The notes under the pieces are model-generated. The model was given only the letters and a program-made list of their open reading frames with translations, searched no databases and had not been told where the DNA came from. From Roseburia sp. 499 (lineage in GTDB: Bacteria; Bacillota; Clostridia; Lachnospirales; Lachnospiraceae), in the NCBI RefSeq assembly GCF_001940225.2, contig NZ_CP135164.1:3224001-3288000 (forward strand): a stretch of 64,000 nucleotides of DNA. The letters are read 5' to 3'. The position numbers and the translations under genes are program-made. Positions 44,185 to 52,711 of this stretch are shown in pieces (positions within the stretch are counted from its first letter, which is position 1; every line of letters begins with the position of its first letter).

Positions 44185-44661
44185 ATGAAGGATGAAAAAA
44201 AGCAGGATTTTACCCGAAGGCTTAGTTGCTGTAATCGTGGTGAAATGATTATTATTATTTACGATATCCTGTTTTCCTACTTGGAGGATGCATTAGAGGC
44301 GCAGAAATCCGGAGATTATAATGAATTTAAGGATTCTGTTCACAAAGCACAACAGGTAGTAAGAAGGTTGATGGGAACTTTGGATTTTAATTATCCGGTG
44401 GCAAAAGACCTTCATGCACTTTATCGTTTTATCAATGAGTTATTGGCACTTGCTATTGTGAAAAATACATCTCAGAATATTGTAGATGCCAAGAAGGTTT
44501 TAAAAAATCTCTATGATGGCTTCTGGGAGGCTGCCCAGCATGATACATCAGAGCCGTTGATGCAGAACACACAACAGGTAGTAGCTGGTATGACTTATCA
44601 AAAAGGCGCGTTGACAGAAACTCTGCAGGGTTCGGAGAGCAGTAGAGGGTTTCTGGCATAA
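44185..44661 (+). CDS. FliS-like flagellin chaperone
   Basis: A 158-residue helical protein immediately after flagellin. It has the FliS pattern of an EMIIIIYDILFSYLEDALEA helix, a RRLMGTLDFNYPVAKDLHALY bundle, and the later LYDGFWEAAQ segment. It lacks the exact LLxLYDGAIR motif, so it is a divergent member that probably binds the flagellin C-terminus before export. The last residues (QGSESSRGFLA) are unlike FliS. A terminator follows. Confidence 0.75.
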   Translation: MKDEKKQDFTRRLSCCNRGEMIIIIYDILFSYLEDALEAQKSGDYNEFKDSVHKAQQVVRRLMGTLDFNYPVAKDLHALYRFINELLALAIVKNTSQNIVDAKKVLKNLYDGFWEAAQHDTSEPLMQNTQQVVAGMTYQKGALTETLQGSESSRGFLA

Positions 44662-44682
44662 GCATGAGAAACGTACAAATAG

Positions 44683-44725
44683 AAAAACAGGGTATATCGG
44701 AAAGATTCGATGTACCCTGTTTTTG
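44683..44725 (+). terminator. Terminator of the flagellar operon
   Basis: AAAAACAGGGTA and TACCCTGTTTTT pair perfectly over 12 bases, and the inner ATCG/CGAT extends the stem. Confidence 0.85.
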
Positions 44726-44742
44726 TGGTATAAAAGTTTATT

Positions 44743-44946
44743 TTATGTAGAATCCTGACAATTCCATCTTTGTGTTAAAACTGATGGTCTGTCATAATCT
44801 TCGTCATTCATATAAGAAACAATCTGTTTCGCTGTGTCTGTTACGTTCTGTTCGTCGAAGGCATCTGATAACTTTGCGTTGCCGCATCCGGCTAATATAC
44901 CTCCAATCATAAATATAAGTGTAAAAATTCCTAATAAGTTTTTCAT
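44743..44946 (-). pseudogene. Truncated DUF3887-type lipoprotein
   Basis: 67 residues, starting with a signal peptide and lipobox (ILAGCGN), then LSDAFDEQNVTDTAKQIVSYMNDEDYD. This matches the N-terminus of DUF3887-type lipoproteins that accompany CPBP or YhfC-type proteases in Clostridia, which are usually over 120 residues. After Tyr-Asp the sequence (RPSVLTQRWNCQDST) is unrelated, so the 3' part has been lost. It is 18 bases after the protease gene. Confidence 0.55.
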
Positions 44947-44964
44947 AGTTTTATCCTTTCTTTT

Positions 44965-45690
44965 TTATTTTTTGTGCCATAGGCAGATTCCTAAAATAAG
45001 AACCAGTGTTGATAGTATAGCCAGATAACTTTCCAGGCCAAATGTTCCAACTCCAAATACTTGTGGAAGAATTATAATTGCTGCATCTAATAATGTGTGG
45101 AGTAAAATTGCAATTATGGTATGCCATACGTTTTTTTTGTTACGCATACCGTAAGCGACCAAAAGAGTTGCACCAATATGAAATGAAAGTGCAAAAATTC
45201 GTTCTATACCCCCAAGTAGCAATGCATTATAGCTAAGGGATGCAGCAAGTGCAGTATCGTTTGGAAGTGCAAACATAGTAGCAATGCAGGAAATTCCCAC
45301 AAGTAGCATTGCTTCGATGCCACCGTGCCCTAGGCCAAAGGAAAGTGCGTCTGAATAGTCAAGTTGTTTTTTTATTCCTATTTTTAGGAAAATGACGCGA
45401 GCTCCTTCTTCAAAGATTCCTGCTGTAAACCCAAGGAAAAGCCCATACATCCACGGATTGGTCGACAAATCCTGATACCAGGTCATTTGTGGCAATACCA
45501 ACTGCAGAAGTGGTATTCGGAGACAAATCTGACTTATGGTGAAGGCTGCCATTCCAAGACAGAATGCCTTGCCAATGGGATAACCTTTCTTTCTGAGAAT
45601 TCCAAGACCTCCCAGTGGAATTCCAAAACAAATAAAAAGGTTAAAAACCAAGCATAATTCTTGTAATAAAATATGGTTTTCGCCATTCAT
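44965..45690 (-). CDS. YhfC-type intramembrane protease
   Basis: A 241-residue polytopic membrane protein with about seven helices. The family motifs are GIFEEGARVIFL (the E-E-x-x-R motif, about residues 91-97), GLGHGGIEA (about 118-126) and ILLHTLLDA. These may coordinate metal or act in membrane proteolysis, as in YhfC/PF10086 proteins. AAAGGAG lies 9 bases before the ATG. The start overlaps the histidine kinase gene by 50 bases, so they are co-transcribed with the damaged signalling genes. Confidence 0.75.
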   Translation of the reverse strand: MNGENHILLQELCLVFNLFICFGIPLGGLGILRKKGYPIGKAFCLGMAAFTISQICLRIPLLQLVLPQMTWYQDLSTNPWMYGLFLGFTAGIFEEGARVIFLKIGIKKQLDYSDALSFGLGHGGIEAMLLVGISCIATMFALPNDTALAASLSYNALLLGGIERIFALSFHIGATLLVAYGMRNKKNVWHTIIAILLHTLLDAAIIILPQVFGVGTFGLESYLAILSTLVLILGICLWHKK

Positions 45691-46735
45691 ACTGTATATC
45701 TCCTTTGTATTGTGTGATTGTTCGTTCTACGTTCTTAAGACCTAAGCCTTCGTGATTCTCCTTGTGGGAGAGGAAGGAAGAACCTCTTTTTTCAGGTGCT
45801 CTGGAACTGGAATTTTCCAAAGTAATACTGATAAATTCATGTACCATTAAAACCTTTAGGCGGATTACCTTTTCTTCGGATTCCTCAGATGCTTCAATGG
45901 CATTGTCAAGAAGGTTCGCAAAAATGGTTGTTATGTCCATTTCACGCATAAAGTCAAGGTTCACGTCGGCAATCTTAATTTCAGGGATAATTCCCTTGGT
46001 TTCCATCAGTTGTACTTTGTCATTTAAAATAATGTTAAGCATTTGGTTACTGGTATAATATTTCATCCCCAGCTGATTCAGAATTCCGTGGATATCCTGT
46101 GTATATCGGACGCCGATTTCATTTTGCTGTTCCTTATACAGATGTTCCATAGCCTGGAGATGATTACGGATATCATGTACCAGTTTTCTTGTGTTTTGAT
46201 ATTTCTGCTCTAAGTTTTCATAATATTCCTTCTGCAGTTCTTCCGTTTGTTGATGAAGGGAAAGTTCTTTCTGCAGGCGGTTGCTCCGGCTGATTGCATC
46301 AAAGATATTGGTAAAATAAAGGTTGATTCCAAGTAATATAGCAATATCTATTGTCAGTAACACTATATTCTCCTCGGTCGGATATATTTCAATGAAGGTG
46401 AGGAGTGAAAATAGCAAAATGATGCTGGCAATCGGAAGCAGAAAAGTACTTATCAGCTGACCGGTTGAGATTATCTTTTCGTTCTTTTTGCGAATCAGAA
46501 AAACCAGAAGCTTAAGTACCATAAATTCGGTTAGGCGGTCTGCCAAAATTGTCATAATGTAATAGGAATGCGCTTGTAAAAAATTGATTCCACCAGTTTC
46601 GCGTAACAGTCCCATACATAAAGGAACTAAAAAATCTGTCAAATAAACTGCAATGACAAAAAGAAAATCATAAAAAACATATACTTTTGAGTCATGATAG
46701 AAAAAATATCCAATTACAGGAATTAAAAGCATCAT
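45641..46735 (-). pseudogene. AgrC-like GHKL histidine kinase, N-terminally truncated by a deletion
   Basis: 364 residues from the first ATG. It has several membrane helices, a phospho-acceptor His in LVHDIRNHLQAM (about residue 188) and a GHKL ATPase domain (FANLLDNAIEAS, HEGLGLKNVERTI). Quorum-sensing kinases of this kind normally have five to seven helices; only part of these remain. The reading frame is open upstream of the ATG (GIYGNGILNLC precedes it) and extends back into the end of the response-regulator gene. That shows the true start was lost by a deletion. It has no convincing ribosome binding site. Expression from this ATG is possible but probably not functional. Confidence 0.7.
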
Positions 46736-46743
46736 GCATAGAT

Positions 46744-47205
46744 TTAAAATCCCGTTGCCATAAATCCCGAGAAATAGAGAATCTCATGTAGATTTAAGCG
46801 CACAATTCCGTCTTCTGTTTGAAAATCCATCCATTCCGGTTCGTGAGGTTTTGTATACTCAAATGCTTCGTCCAGTTGTTGAAACAATTCTTCCTTTTTT
46901 ACCGGTTTTAAGAGATAGGCAAATGCATGGACGGAAAAAGCGAATGACGTATAATCGGTATAGTTTGTGACATAAATAATCTTCACTTTTTTGTCTTGTT
47001 GTCGAATTTTTTTTGCCGTTTCAATTCCGTTCATTCCTGCCATATCAATATCCAAGAGAATGATTTCATATTTCTCCGGGCTTTGGAGCAATGCTTCCCC
47101 GCTTGTGAACTCATCTATGGAAAACAGAATCGGATATTCTTCTAAATATAATTTTGTTTGATGTAAAGTCGTCACTTCATCATCACAAATCGCAATTTTA
47201 ATCAA
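46744..47205 (-). pseudogene. AgrA-like response regulator truncated in its LytTR domain
   Basis: 153 residues. The receiver is complete: the acidic pair in IAICDDE, phospho-acceptor Asp in ILLDIDMAGMNG, the Lys of LLKPVKKEE. The LytTR DNA-binding domain starts (MDFQTEDGIVRLNLHEILYF) and then breaks into SGFMATGF and a stop. The normal LytTR domain is about 100 residues, so around 80 are missing. The last residues are the kinase gene read in another frame, indicating a deletion junction at about 46,770-46,785. Without LytTR it cannot bind DNA as usual. Confidence 0.75.
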
Positions 47206-47270
47206 GGTTCTTCTCCCTTATTTTTGTGTAAATATTTGTAACCGGGTACTTTTTCATTATAGAAAAGGAC

Positions 47271-47317
47271 AGAAAAAAGAGCAATACTATTTACACAAGG
47301 TAAAGTATATTGCTCTT
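47271..47317 (-). terminator. Terminator of the DUF2508 gene (minus strand)
   Basis: AAGAGCAATA and TATTGCTCTT pair perfectly. On the minus strand the stem is followed by six T. Confidence 0.65.
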
Positions 47318-47339
47318 AAGAGACAGTAATTATTTTGTT

Positions 47340-47600
47340 TTAAATTTTTTGAAGAGAAAGTTTTCCTTCCGTAATAATGTTTTCCTCAGGCTCAAGCTGT
47401 TTTGCCCTGGTAAGTAGGAACTTGTATCGCATCTGCAATGCGTTTACCTGATAAATACAGCAGTCTATCATATCCGGGTCCATAGCATTCTGAAAGTTAT
47501 CATAAGCAAGTGACAAATCATATCTGGCTTTTTCCAGGTCATCTAAAAGTAGAGAGTAAGCAGAGGGAGGTGCCAGCTGCTTCTTTGAACTCTGAAACAT
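47340..47600 (-). CDS. DUF2508 (YaaL-like) family protein
   Basis: An 86-residue helical protein with LLDDLEKARYDLSLAYDNFQNAMDPDMIDCCIYQVNALQMRY, cut here to the pattern DxxKARxxLxxAYxNFxxAxDPDxIDxxIYxxNAxQxRY. This is typical of DUF2508 proteins conserved in Firmicutes, often near sporulation genes. AAAGGG precedes the ATG. Its role is unknown. It lies 742 bases before the divergent bofA-like gene. Confidence 0.8.
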   Translation of the reverse strand: MFQSSKKQLAPPSAYSLLLDDLEKARYDLSLAYDNFQNAMDPDMIDCCIYQVNALQMRYKFLLTRAKQLEPEENIITEGKLSLQKI

Positions 47601-47743
47601 GTGAATCCCTTTCCTTTCATAAATACATCTTAAAAGTTTCTTTTATAAAGTATAAGCAGAAAATTCCAAGTCTATACAAAAAGTTATAAATTTTTCCAGA
47701 AAATTCGTTAAAAGAAAGGGATAGCATGTTATGTTTTTGCAGA

Positions 47744-48175
47744 TTACATTAATTTTGCTATCACAGCTACAAGTGCAAAAGAAAGAACTAAACCTAGAAT
47801 CAAAGCAAGTAGTGTTAGTCTTTTTCCTTTTTTCTGGAACATATTTTCCATATTATTCTTTTCCAGTCCTGTGATACGATGTACATTTGCCATTTCGGTA
47901 TGTTCAAAATCGTAGCTGTTATGAGTTTCTTTGTAGCGTATCATTTCTCCGTTCCAAGGATATTCATAGGTGGCTATGTAAAGTTCGTCATAATCGTTAT
48001 ATGTGTCATCTGAATTGCTTCGGGAATAACGTTTGGTTTTTACGTTAACGAGCTTAGCCTCTACCTGAATGCAATTTGCCTCAAAATCTCTTCTTGAAGC
48101 TTTAATCTTAGTCATTGTTGGAATAAGTACGATTGCTTCGATAATCAGTGTTATAAAAATAAAGATAAGAAACAT
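47744..48175 (-). CDS. DUF3592-like membrane protein
   Basis: A 143-residue protein with a membrane helix at each end (about residues 2-20 and 120-140) and a beta-rich middle that contains YEYPWNGEMIRYKETHNSYDF, matching the DUF3592 pattern of an extracytoplasmic sandwich. GGGGGATTAAAACC precedes the ATG. The function is unknown. Confidence 0.6.
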   Translation of the reverse strand: MFLIFIFITLIIEAIVLIPTMTKIKASRRDFEANCIQVEAKLVNVKTKRYSRSNSDDTYNDYDELYIATYEYPWNGEMIRYKETHNSYDFEHTEMANVHRITGLEKNNMENMFQKKGKRLTLLALILGLVLSFALVAVIAKLM

Positions 48176-48423
48176 GGTTTTAATCCCCCTCTATAAAGAT
48201 ATATTTTTAACATGTAGAATTATTTATACCATATTTTGACCGTAAAGTAAAGCGGAGGGGTAGGTTAGACAGTATTGATGGGATGATTGTGCTATATTTC
48301 CCGAAGATTATGAACATGAGATACCTGAGGAAGAAAGAAAAAATTATTACGTTATAAAATATTATCAGGAGCTTTAAAGGAATAAAAGTTTGTGAAATGT
48401 ATATATTTTAGAGAATGAAATAA
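48176..48423. other. Intergenic region with a possible gene remnant
   Basis: A 248-base gap. An open stretch on the + strand (48279-48377) encodes about 31 residues (with FPEDYEHEIPEEERKNYYVI) ending in TAA, but with a stop directly before it and no start or ribosome binding site. It may be the tail of a lost gene. Nothing else is recognised. Confidence 0.3.
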
Positions 48424-48711
48424 ATGGAATTGTATATGGAACAAGAATATGGAATGATAGCCATTGCCGGAATCTGCCTCGTAGTGGTTTTTATGGGAAT
48501 CATGAAAAAGAAAGCAAGAGCGGCAGCGACTTTTCTTAGTCGTGCCGCTGTAGGAATTGTAGGAATCAGTGTTGTAAATAAGATGCTGGAAACCCAAGGG
48601 ATTGCCATAGTAGTAGGAGTGAATCCGGTTAGTGCATTGACAATTGGAATCCTTGGTATTAGCGGGTTTGCACTGCTGTATGCGATTATGATTTATCGTA
48701 TTTTGCAGTGA
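48424..48711 (+). CDS. bofA: Pro-sigma-K processing inhibitor BofA family protein
   Basis: A 95-residue membrane protein with about three helices and the BofA signature GVNPVSALTIGILGISGFALLY near the C-terminus (split as GVNPVSALTIG and ILGISGFALLY). In Bacillus, BofA holds SpoIVFB inactive until late sporulation; here its presence argues that the organism sporulates. The start could instead be the ATG at 48436; neither has a strong ribosome binding site. Its 3' end is repeated at 49,799. Confidence 0.8.
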   Translation: MELYMEQEYGMIAIAGICLVVVFMGIMKKKARAAATFLSRAAVGIVGISVVNKMLETQGIAIVVGVNPVSALTIGILGISGFALLYAIMIYRILQ

Positions 48712-48791
48712 ATTTGCGATAAATATGGAATTATGTTAGTATTTGATGAAGTAGATACTGTCATTGATAAAGTATAAAGGTACAGGAAAAA

Positions 48792-49715
48792 ATGGATATT
48801 TTAATTATTTTACAGCAAATGCTGACGTTAGCAGCGATGATGACAATTGGATATTATTTGCGAAAAAAGGAATGGTTAGAGGAAGATACTTATGAAAAAA
48901 TATCTAGGATGGTAGTCAATGTTTTTAATCCGCTTCTAATTATTGACGGGGTTATCAACAGAAGTTTCACCAGACAGAAAGGAAATATTGGTGAAAACTT
49001 AATGTTCATGCTAGTGTATTTTGCATTACTATTTGTAATTGGTAGGATTCTTTCTTTATTCTTTGCGAAAAAGAAAGAAGAGAGGAATATCTATCAGCTG
49101 ATGACTATGTTTTCGAATGTAGGATTTATGGGAATACCGATCATTACCAGCATTTATGGAAAAGAGTCCATGATATACATAATTTTTTATATATTAGGGT
49201 ATAATGTGTTGCTTTACACGTTGGGAATCTGGTTATTTCAATCCGAAAAGAAGGACATTTCTTATGGAGTATTATTAAAAAATATGATAAATCCGGGCGT
49301 TGTAGCATCCTTTCTCGGAATTTTATTGTTTGTGTGGAATCCCCCTGTTCCGCAGTTTGCAAAAAACTTATGTAGTTATATGGGAACAGCAACAGTGCCC
49401 CTTTCTATGATACTGATTGGTTTTTCTTTGGCAGATACTAAATGGCGAACGCTATTTGGAAATATTCGTATGCTTTTGTTCGTGGTAGTTAAGATGTTAG
49501 TAATTCCCATAGGGGCAGCATTGTGTTTAAAACATCTTGCGTTTTCTTTCATGATAGAAGGAATCTTTGTGCTCCAACTTGGAATGCCGGTGGGAAGTAT
49601 TCTGGCGCTTATGGCAGTAGAGAATGGCAGAGATGGAGATATTTGTACAAATGGAATCGTATTGAGTACACTCGTATCAGTGCTTACAATACCTGTTGTG
49701 TGTATTTTTTTATAG
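48792..49715 (+). CDS. Auxin-efflux-carrier (AEC) family transporter
   Basis: A 307-residue membrane transporter with about ten helices in the AEC arrangement. Features are the N-terminal half with GYYLRKKEWL, VVNVFNPLLIIDGVI and the FSNVGFMGIPII motif, and the C-terminal half with ILIGFSLAD and LQLGMPVGSILALMA. Family members export organic acids such as malate. The substrate is unknown. A ribosome-binding AAAGGTACAGG lies upstream of the ATG. Confidence 0.85.
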   Translation: MDILIILQQMLTLAAMMTIGYYLRKKEWLEEDTYEKISRMVVNVFNPLLIIDGVINRSFTRQKGNIGENLMFMLVYFALLFVIGRILSLFFAKKKEERNIYQLMTMFSNVGFMGIPIITSIYGKESMIYIIFYILGYNVLLYTLGIWLFQSEKKDISYGVLLKNMINPGVVASFLGILLFVWNPPVPQFAKNLCSYMGTATVPLSMILIGFSLADTKWRTLFGNIRMLLFVVVKMLVIPIGAALCLKHLAFSFMIEGIFVLQLGMPVGSILALMAVENGRDGDICTNGIVLSTLVSVLTIPVVCIFL

Positions 49716-49798
49716 TGATTTAAGAGTGTAATCGAAAAGTAAAAATGTCTTGCAATTTTTATAATATCGAGTATGATAAAAAGTGTGAAAACTTAAAT

Positions 49799-49870
49799 TT
49801 GACAATTGCAACCCTTGGTATCAGCGGGTTTGCGCTGTTGTATGCGATTATGATCTGTAAAATTTTGTGA
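49799..49870 (+). pseudogene. Duplicated fragment of the bofA 3' end
   Basis: About 70 bases (TTGACAATTG, then CTTGGTATCAGCGGGTTTGC, then TATGCGATTATGAT) match the 3' end of bofA at 48,637-48,711, with several substitutions. It encodes IATLGISGFALLYAIMI and a stop, with no start. It appears to be left over from a tandem duplication or recombination across the AEC gene. Confidence 0.85.
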
Positions 49871-49906
49871 GTATTTTACAAAAATGAAAAAGTTTTTTTA
49901 TTAATC

Positions 49907-49935
49907 TTTACAACAAAAAAATCCTGATATATAAT
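49907..49935 (+). promoter_or_regulatory. Promoter of the Tad pilus operon
   Basis: TTTACA (49907-49912) and a perfect TATAAT (49930-49935) with a 17-base spacer, just before the first Tad gene. Confidence 0.75.
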
Positions 49936-49993
49936 CCGAATTACAAACAAAAAGGTGAGGTGATGAGTTGGAAATACGAGGGTAATTTGTACA

Positions 49994-50482
49994 TTGCTTT
50001 TGTTAAGTCTGGCAGTGTGGATGGATATCAGAACCTGGAGAATCAGTAACCGGCTGATTGGAAGTGGGCTTCTCATGGGATTCCTTATTCAAGTCTGGCA
50101 ATATGGAATCAGAGGGATTGGAATATTCATCGTAAATGTATCTATACCGGTTATCTTATTATATCTTTTATTTCTTATGCGTGCCCTTGGGGCAGGCGAC
50201 ATCAAATTGTTTTCCGTTATTAGTAGTATCTGGAATCTGAAAATGGTATGTATTACAATGTTGGCAGCGTTTTTTGTAGCAGCAGTTACAGCATTTTGTA
50301 AGCTTATCTATCACGGTAATCTATTTTCAAGTCTATGTATCTTTGGAAGTTATGTACGTCAGGTTATAACCACAGGAAAAATCACAAAATATCCCAGAGA
50401 GTCGAAAGGAAAACAAAATTTCATTCATTTTTCAGTTGCAATATTGATTGGATTTTTCATAGCGTGCGAGGTGATTTATTGA
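49994..50482 (+). CDS. tadV: Tad prepilin peptidase (TadV/CpaA type)
   Basis: A 162-residue A24-type aspartic prepilin peptidase with about five helices. Catalytic Asp residues are in VWMDIRTWRISN and in the LGAGDIKL motif (GxGD). The start is uncertain. The frame allows TTG at 49994 (GAGGG 11 bases upstream). But a GAGGTGAT-TTG start identical in form to those of tadZ and tadC lies at 49968 in another frame. If one G were added to the GGG at 49980, the frame would read MEIRGVICTLLLLSLAVWMD. So the gene may carry a one-base deletion or a sequencing error. Confidence 0.75.
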   Translation: MLLLSLAVWMDIRTWRISNRLIGSGLLMGFLIQVWQYGIRGIGIFIVNVSIPVILLYLLFLMRALGAGDIKLFSVISSIWNLKMVCITMLAAFFVAAVTAFCKLIYHGNLFSSLCIFGSYVRQVITTGKITKYPRESKGKQNFIHFSVAILIGFFIACEVIY

Positions 50483-51498
50483 GCAAATTATCGGTGGCAG
50501 TATGTGATGAAAATCAGTCCTATGGGGAAAGTGTTAGTGCATGGTTGTTTGTAGAACAGGGAAAAGACTTTTCCGGCGGATTCTTTTCATCAACAGAAGC
50601 ATTTAAGGAACAGCTTTTTAGACAACAGTTTCAAGTGATTCTGCTTGGCAGAGCATTTATGCAGGAGGTGTGGATTCAGGCAGAAATAAGAGAAAGGAAG
50701 GACATTCTGTGGCTCTATCTTTGGGAAGAAGGAGAAGAGCGGGCAGAAACGGAGATTCCAGTTATCGAAAAATATCAACCGGTCTCGGTGATGATTCGAA
50801 ATATTTATCATTATTATGAGGAATATCGCAGAGAAGATGTTGGAATACTCGGGGAGGCAACAGAGATATTGGGATGGTATTCGCCGAACCAGAGTATCTG
50901 GCAGACGCCATTAGCAATGACTATGGCAGCGTTTCTGGCAGAACAGGAAAAGGTTCTGTATGTCAATTTGAAAGAGTGTAGTGGAATGGGACAGTGGTTT
51001 CAGGTGGAGTATGAACAGGATTTATTGGATGTCATGTATTTTTGCCAGAATATAGAGCAAAAAAAGAACGTGGAACTGGGAAAGTTCGTATACCAATTAG
51101 AACGGCTGGATTATCTGCCGCCGGTAAGGGATGGCATATTACTATGTGAACTGAAAGAAGCGGATTATATCGCATTGGTGGAAATGCTAGAGCAGAGAAC
51201 AGAGTATGACGTAGTTGTACTGGATATGGGAAATATGTTTCCGGGGTTTTTCGATGTTTGGAAAAAATGTAGGAAAATTTATCTTCCTCAAGAGCAGAAT
51301 GTGTTGGTTAAGGGAATGCATAGGGCCTTTGAGGAAATGGTAAAAAGACAGGAGAATTTCCAATTAGAAGAAAAAATATCACGATTGCCTCTGCCGGATT
51401 GGAGAAAAGAGACCATGACACCTGGATGTCTAATGCAGCAGTGGCTTTGGGGAGGGGTGGGAGATTATGTTAGAGAATTGCTGGCAGGAAGAAGCTGA
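50479..51498 (+). CDS. TadZ/CpaE-like pilus localisation protein
   Basis: A 339-residue protein with a receiver-like N-terminal domain (VAVCDENQSYGESV, lacking a clear phospho-Asp), followed by a MinD-like ATPase region. The Walker A position reads WYSPNQSIWQTPLAM where active members have GG-x-GKT. This means the ATPase is probably inactive, as in many TadZ proteins that only mark the pole. The start is TTG at 50479, with GAGGTG upstream. The stop codon of tadV overlaps the start. Confidence 0.75.
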   Translation: MSKLSVAVCDENQSYGESVSAWLFVEQGKDFSGGFFSSTEAFKEQLFRQQFQVILLGRAFMQEVWIQAEIRERKDILWLYLWEEGEERAETEIPVIEKYQPVSVMIRNIYHYYEEYRREDVGILGEATEILGWYSPNQSIWQTPLAMTMAAFLAEQEKVLYVNLKECSGMGQWFQVEYEQDLLDVMYFCQNIEQKKNVELGKFVYQLERLDYLPPVRDGILLCELKEADYIALVEMLEQRTEYDVVVLDMGNMFPGFFDVWKKCRKIYLPQEQNVLVKGMHRAFEEMVKRQENFQLEEKISRLPLPDWRKETMTPGCLMQQWLWGGVGDYVRELLAGRS

Positions 51499-52711
51499 AG
51501 AGTTGAAAAAGCGAGTGCTGATGCAGTTGGATATTACAAAAGAAAATGAAGAAGAGCGGCTTCTTGAGATAATTGATAGGGAAATAAGTGTTTATGCAAA
51601 AGAAAAACCTTTGACATTGTCGCAGCGGAAAAAGCTGCGGATGGGAATATTTCATTCGCTGCGGCGGCTGGATGTATTGCAGGAATTACTTGACCGGGAT
51701 GACATTACAGAAATTATGGTAAATGGGGCAGGGAAGATTTTTTATGAGAAAGATGGAAGTATGTTTCTTTGGGAACAACATTTTTCTTCACAGGAAAAGT
51801 TGGAGGATATTATCCAGCAGATGGTAGGAACCCACAATCGTGTCATTAACACAGCGCAACCCATTGCAGATACCAGACTGGCAGATGGCTCCAGAGTCAA
51901 TGTAGTGCTTTCGCCTATTTCAATTGATGGAGCAGCAGTAACAATTCGAAAATTTCCAAAGCATCCAATCAATATGGAAAAAATGATAGAAAAGGAAAGT
52001 ATTAGTACGGAATGTGCTAGTTTGCTGGAGAGCCTGGTGAAGGCTGGCTATAACATTTTTATTTCTGGCGGAACAGGGTCCGGAAAGACAACTTTTTTAA
52101 ATGCACTTTCAGAGTTTATTCCTGATACGGAACGAGTGATTACCATAGAGGATTCAGCAGAACTTCAGCTACAGGGAATACCGAATCTGGTACGTCTGGA
52201 AACCAGAGATGCAGGAGTGGAAGGGGATTTAGAAATTAGCATTCGGGATTTGATTCGTACTGCCCTTAGGATGAGGCCCACGCGACTTATTGTTGGCGAG
52301 GTTCGAGGGGCGGAATGTTTGGACATGCTTCAGGCAATGAATACGGGGCACGATGGCTCTTTGAGTACCGGACATGCTAACAGCTGTCGGGACATGTTGA
52401 GTCGTATGGAGACGATGGTGCTGATGGGAATGGAGTTACCGTTGCCTGCTATTCGGGCGCAGATAGCTTCCGGAATTGACATCATGGTGCACTTGGGAAG
52501 GCTGCGGGATAGGAGCCGCCGGGTGCTGGCGATTATGGAACTAAATGGTGTAAAAGAAGGCGAGATTCAGCTAAATCCATTGTATGAGTTTGTAGAAAAA
52601 GGAATGAAGGATGGGAAAATCACAGGTTTCTGGGAGAAAAAAGGGGAGTTGTTACATAAGGAAAAGATGATGGCAGCAGGATTGGAGAGAAAAAATGCAG
52701 GATTACAGTAA
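51467..52711 (+). CDS. tadA: TadA/CpaF secretion ATPase
   Basis: A 414-residue ATPase powering Tad pilus assembly. The Walker A is SGGTGSGKTT (about residues 200-209), the Asp box is ITIEDSAELQL, the Walker B region is LIVGEVRGAE, and the His box is GHDGSLSTGHANS. An N-terminal helical domain (1-100) and the REISVYAKEKPLTLSQRKKL region match CpaF. It overlaps the preceding gene by 32 bases, with GGAGG upstream of its start. It is hexameric in the family. Confidence 0.92.
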   Translation: MLENCWQEEAEELKKRVLMQLDITKENEEERLLEIIDREISVYAKEKPLTLSQRKKLRMGIFHSLRRLDVLQELLDRDDITEIMVNGAGKIFYEKDGSMFLWEQHFSSQEKLEDIIQQMVGTHNRVINTAQPIADTRLADGSRVNVVLSPISIDGAAVTIRKFPKHPINMEKMIEKESISTECASLLESLVKAGYNIFISGGTGSGKTTFLNALSEFIPDTERVITIEDSAELQLQGIPNLVRLETRDAGVEGDLEISIRDLIRTALRMRPTRLIVGEVRGAECLDMLQAMNTGHDGSLSTGHANSCRDMLSRMETMVLMGMELPLPAIRAQIASGIDIMVHLGRLRDRSRRVLAIMELNGVKEGEIQLNPLYEFVEKGMKDGKITGFWEKKGELLHKEKMMAAGLERKNAGLQ

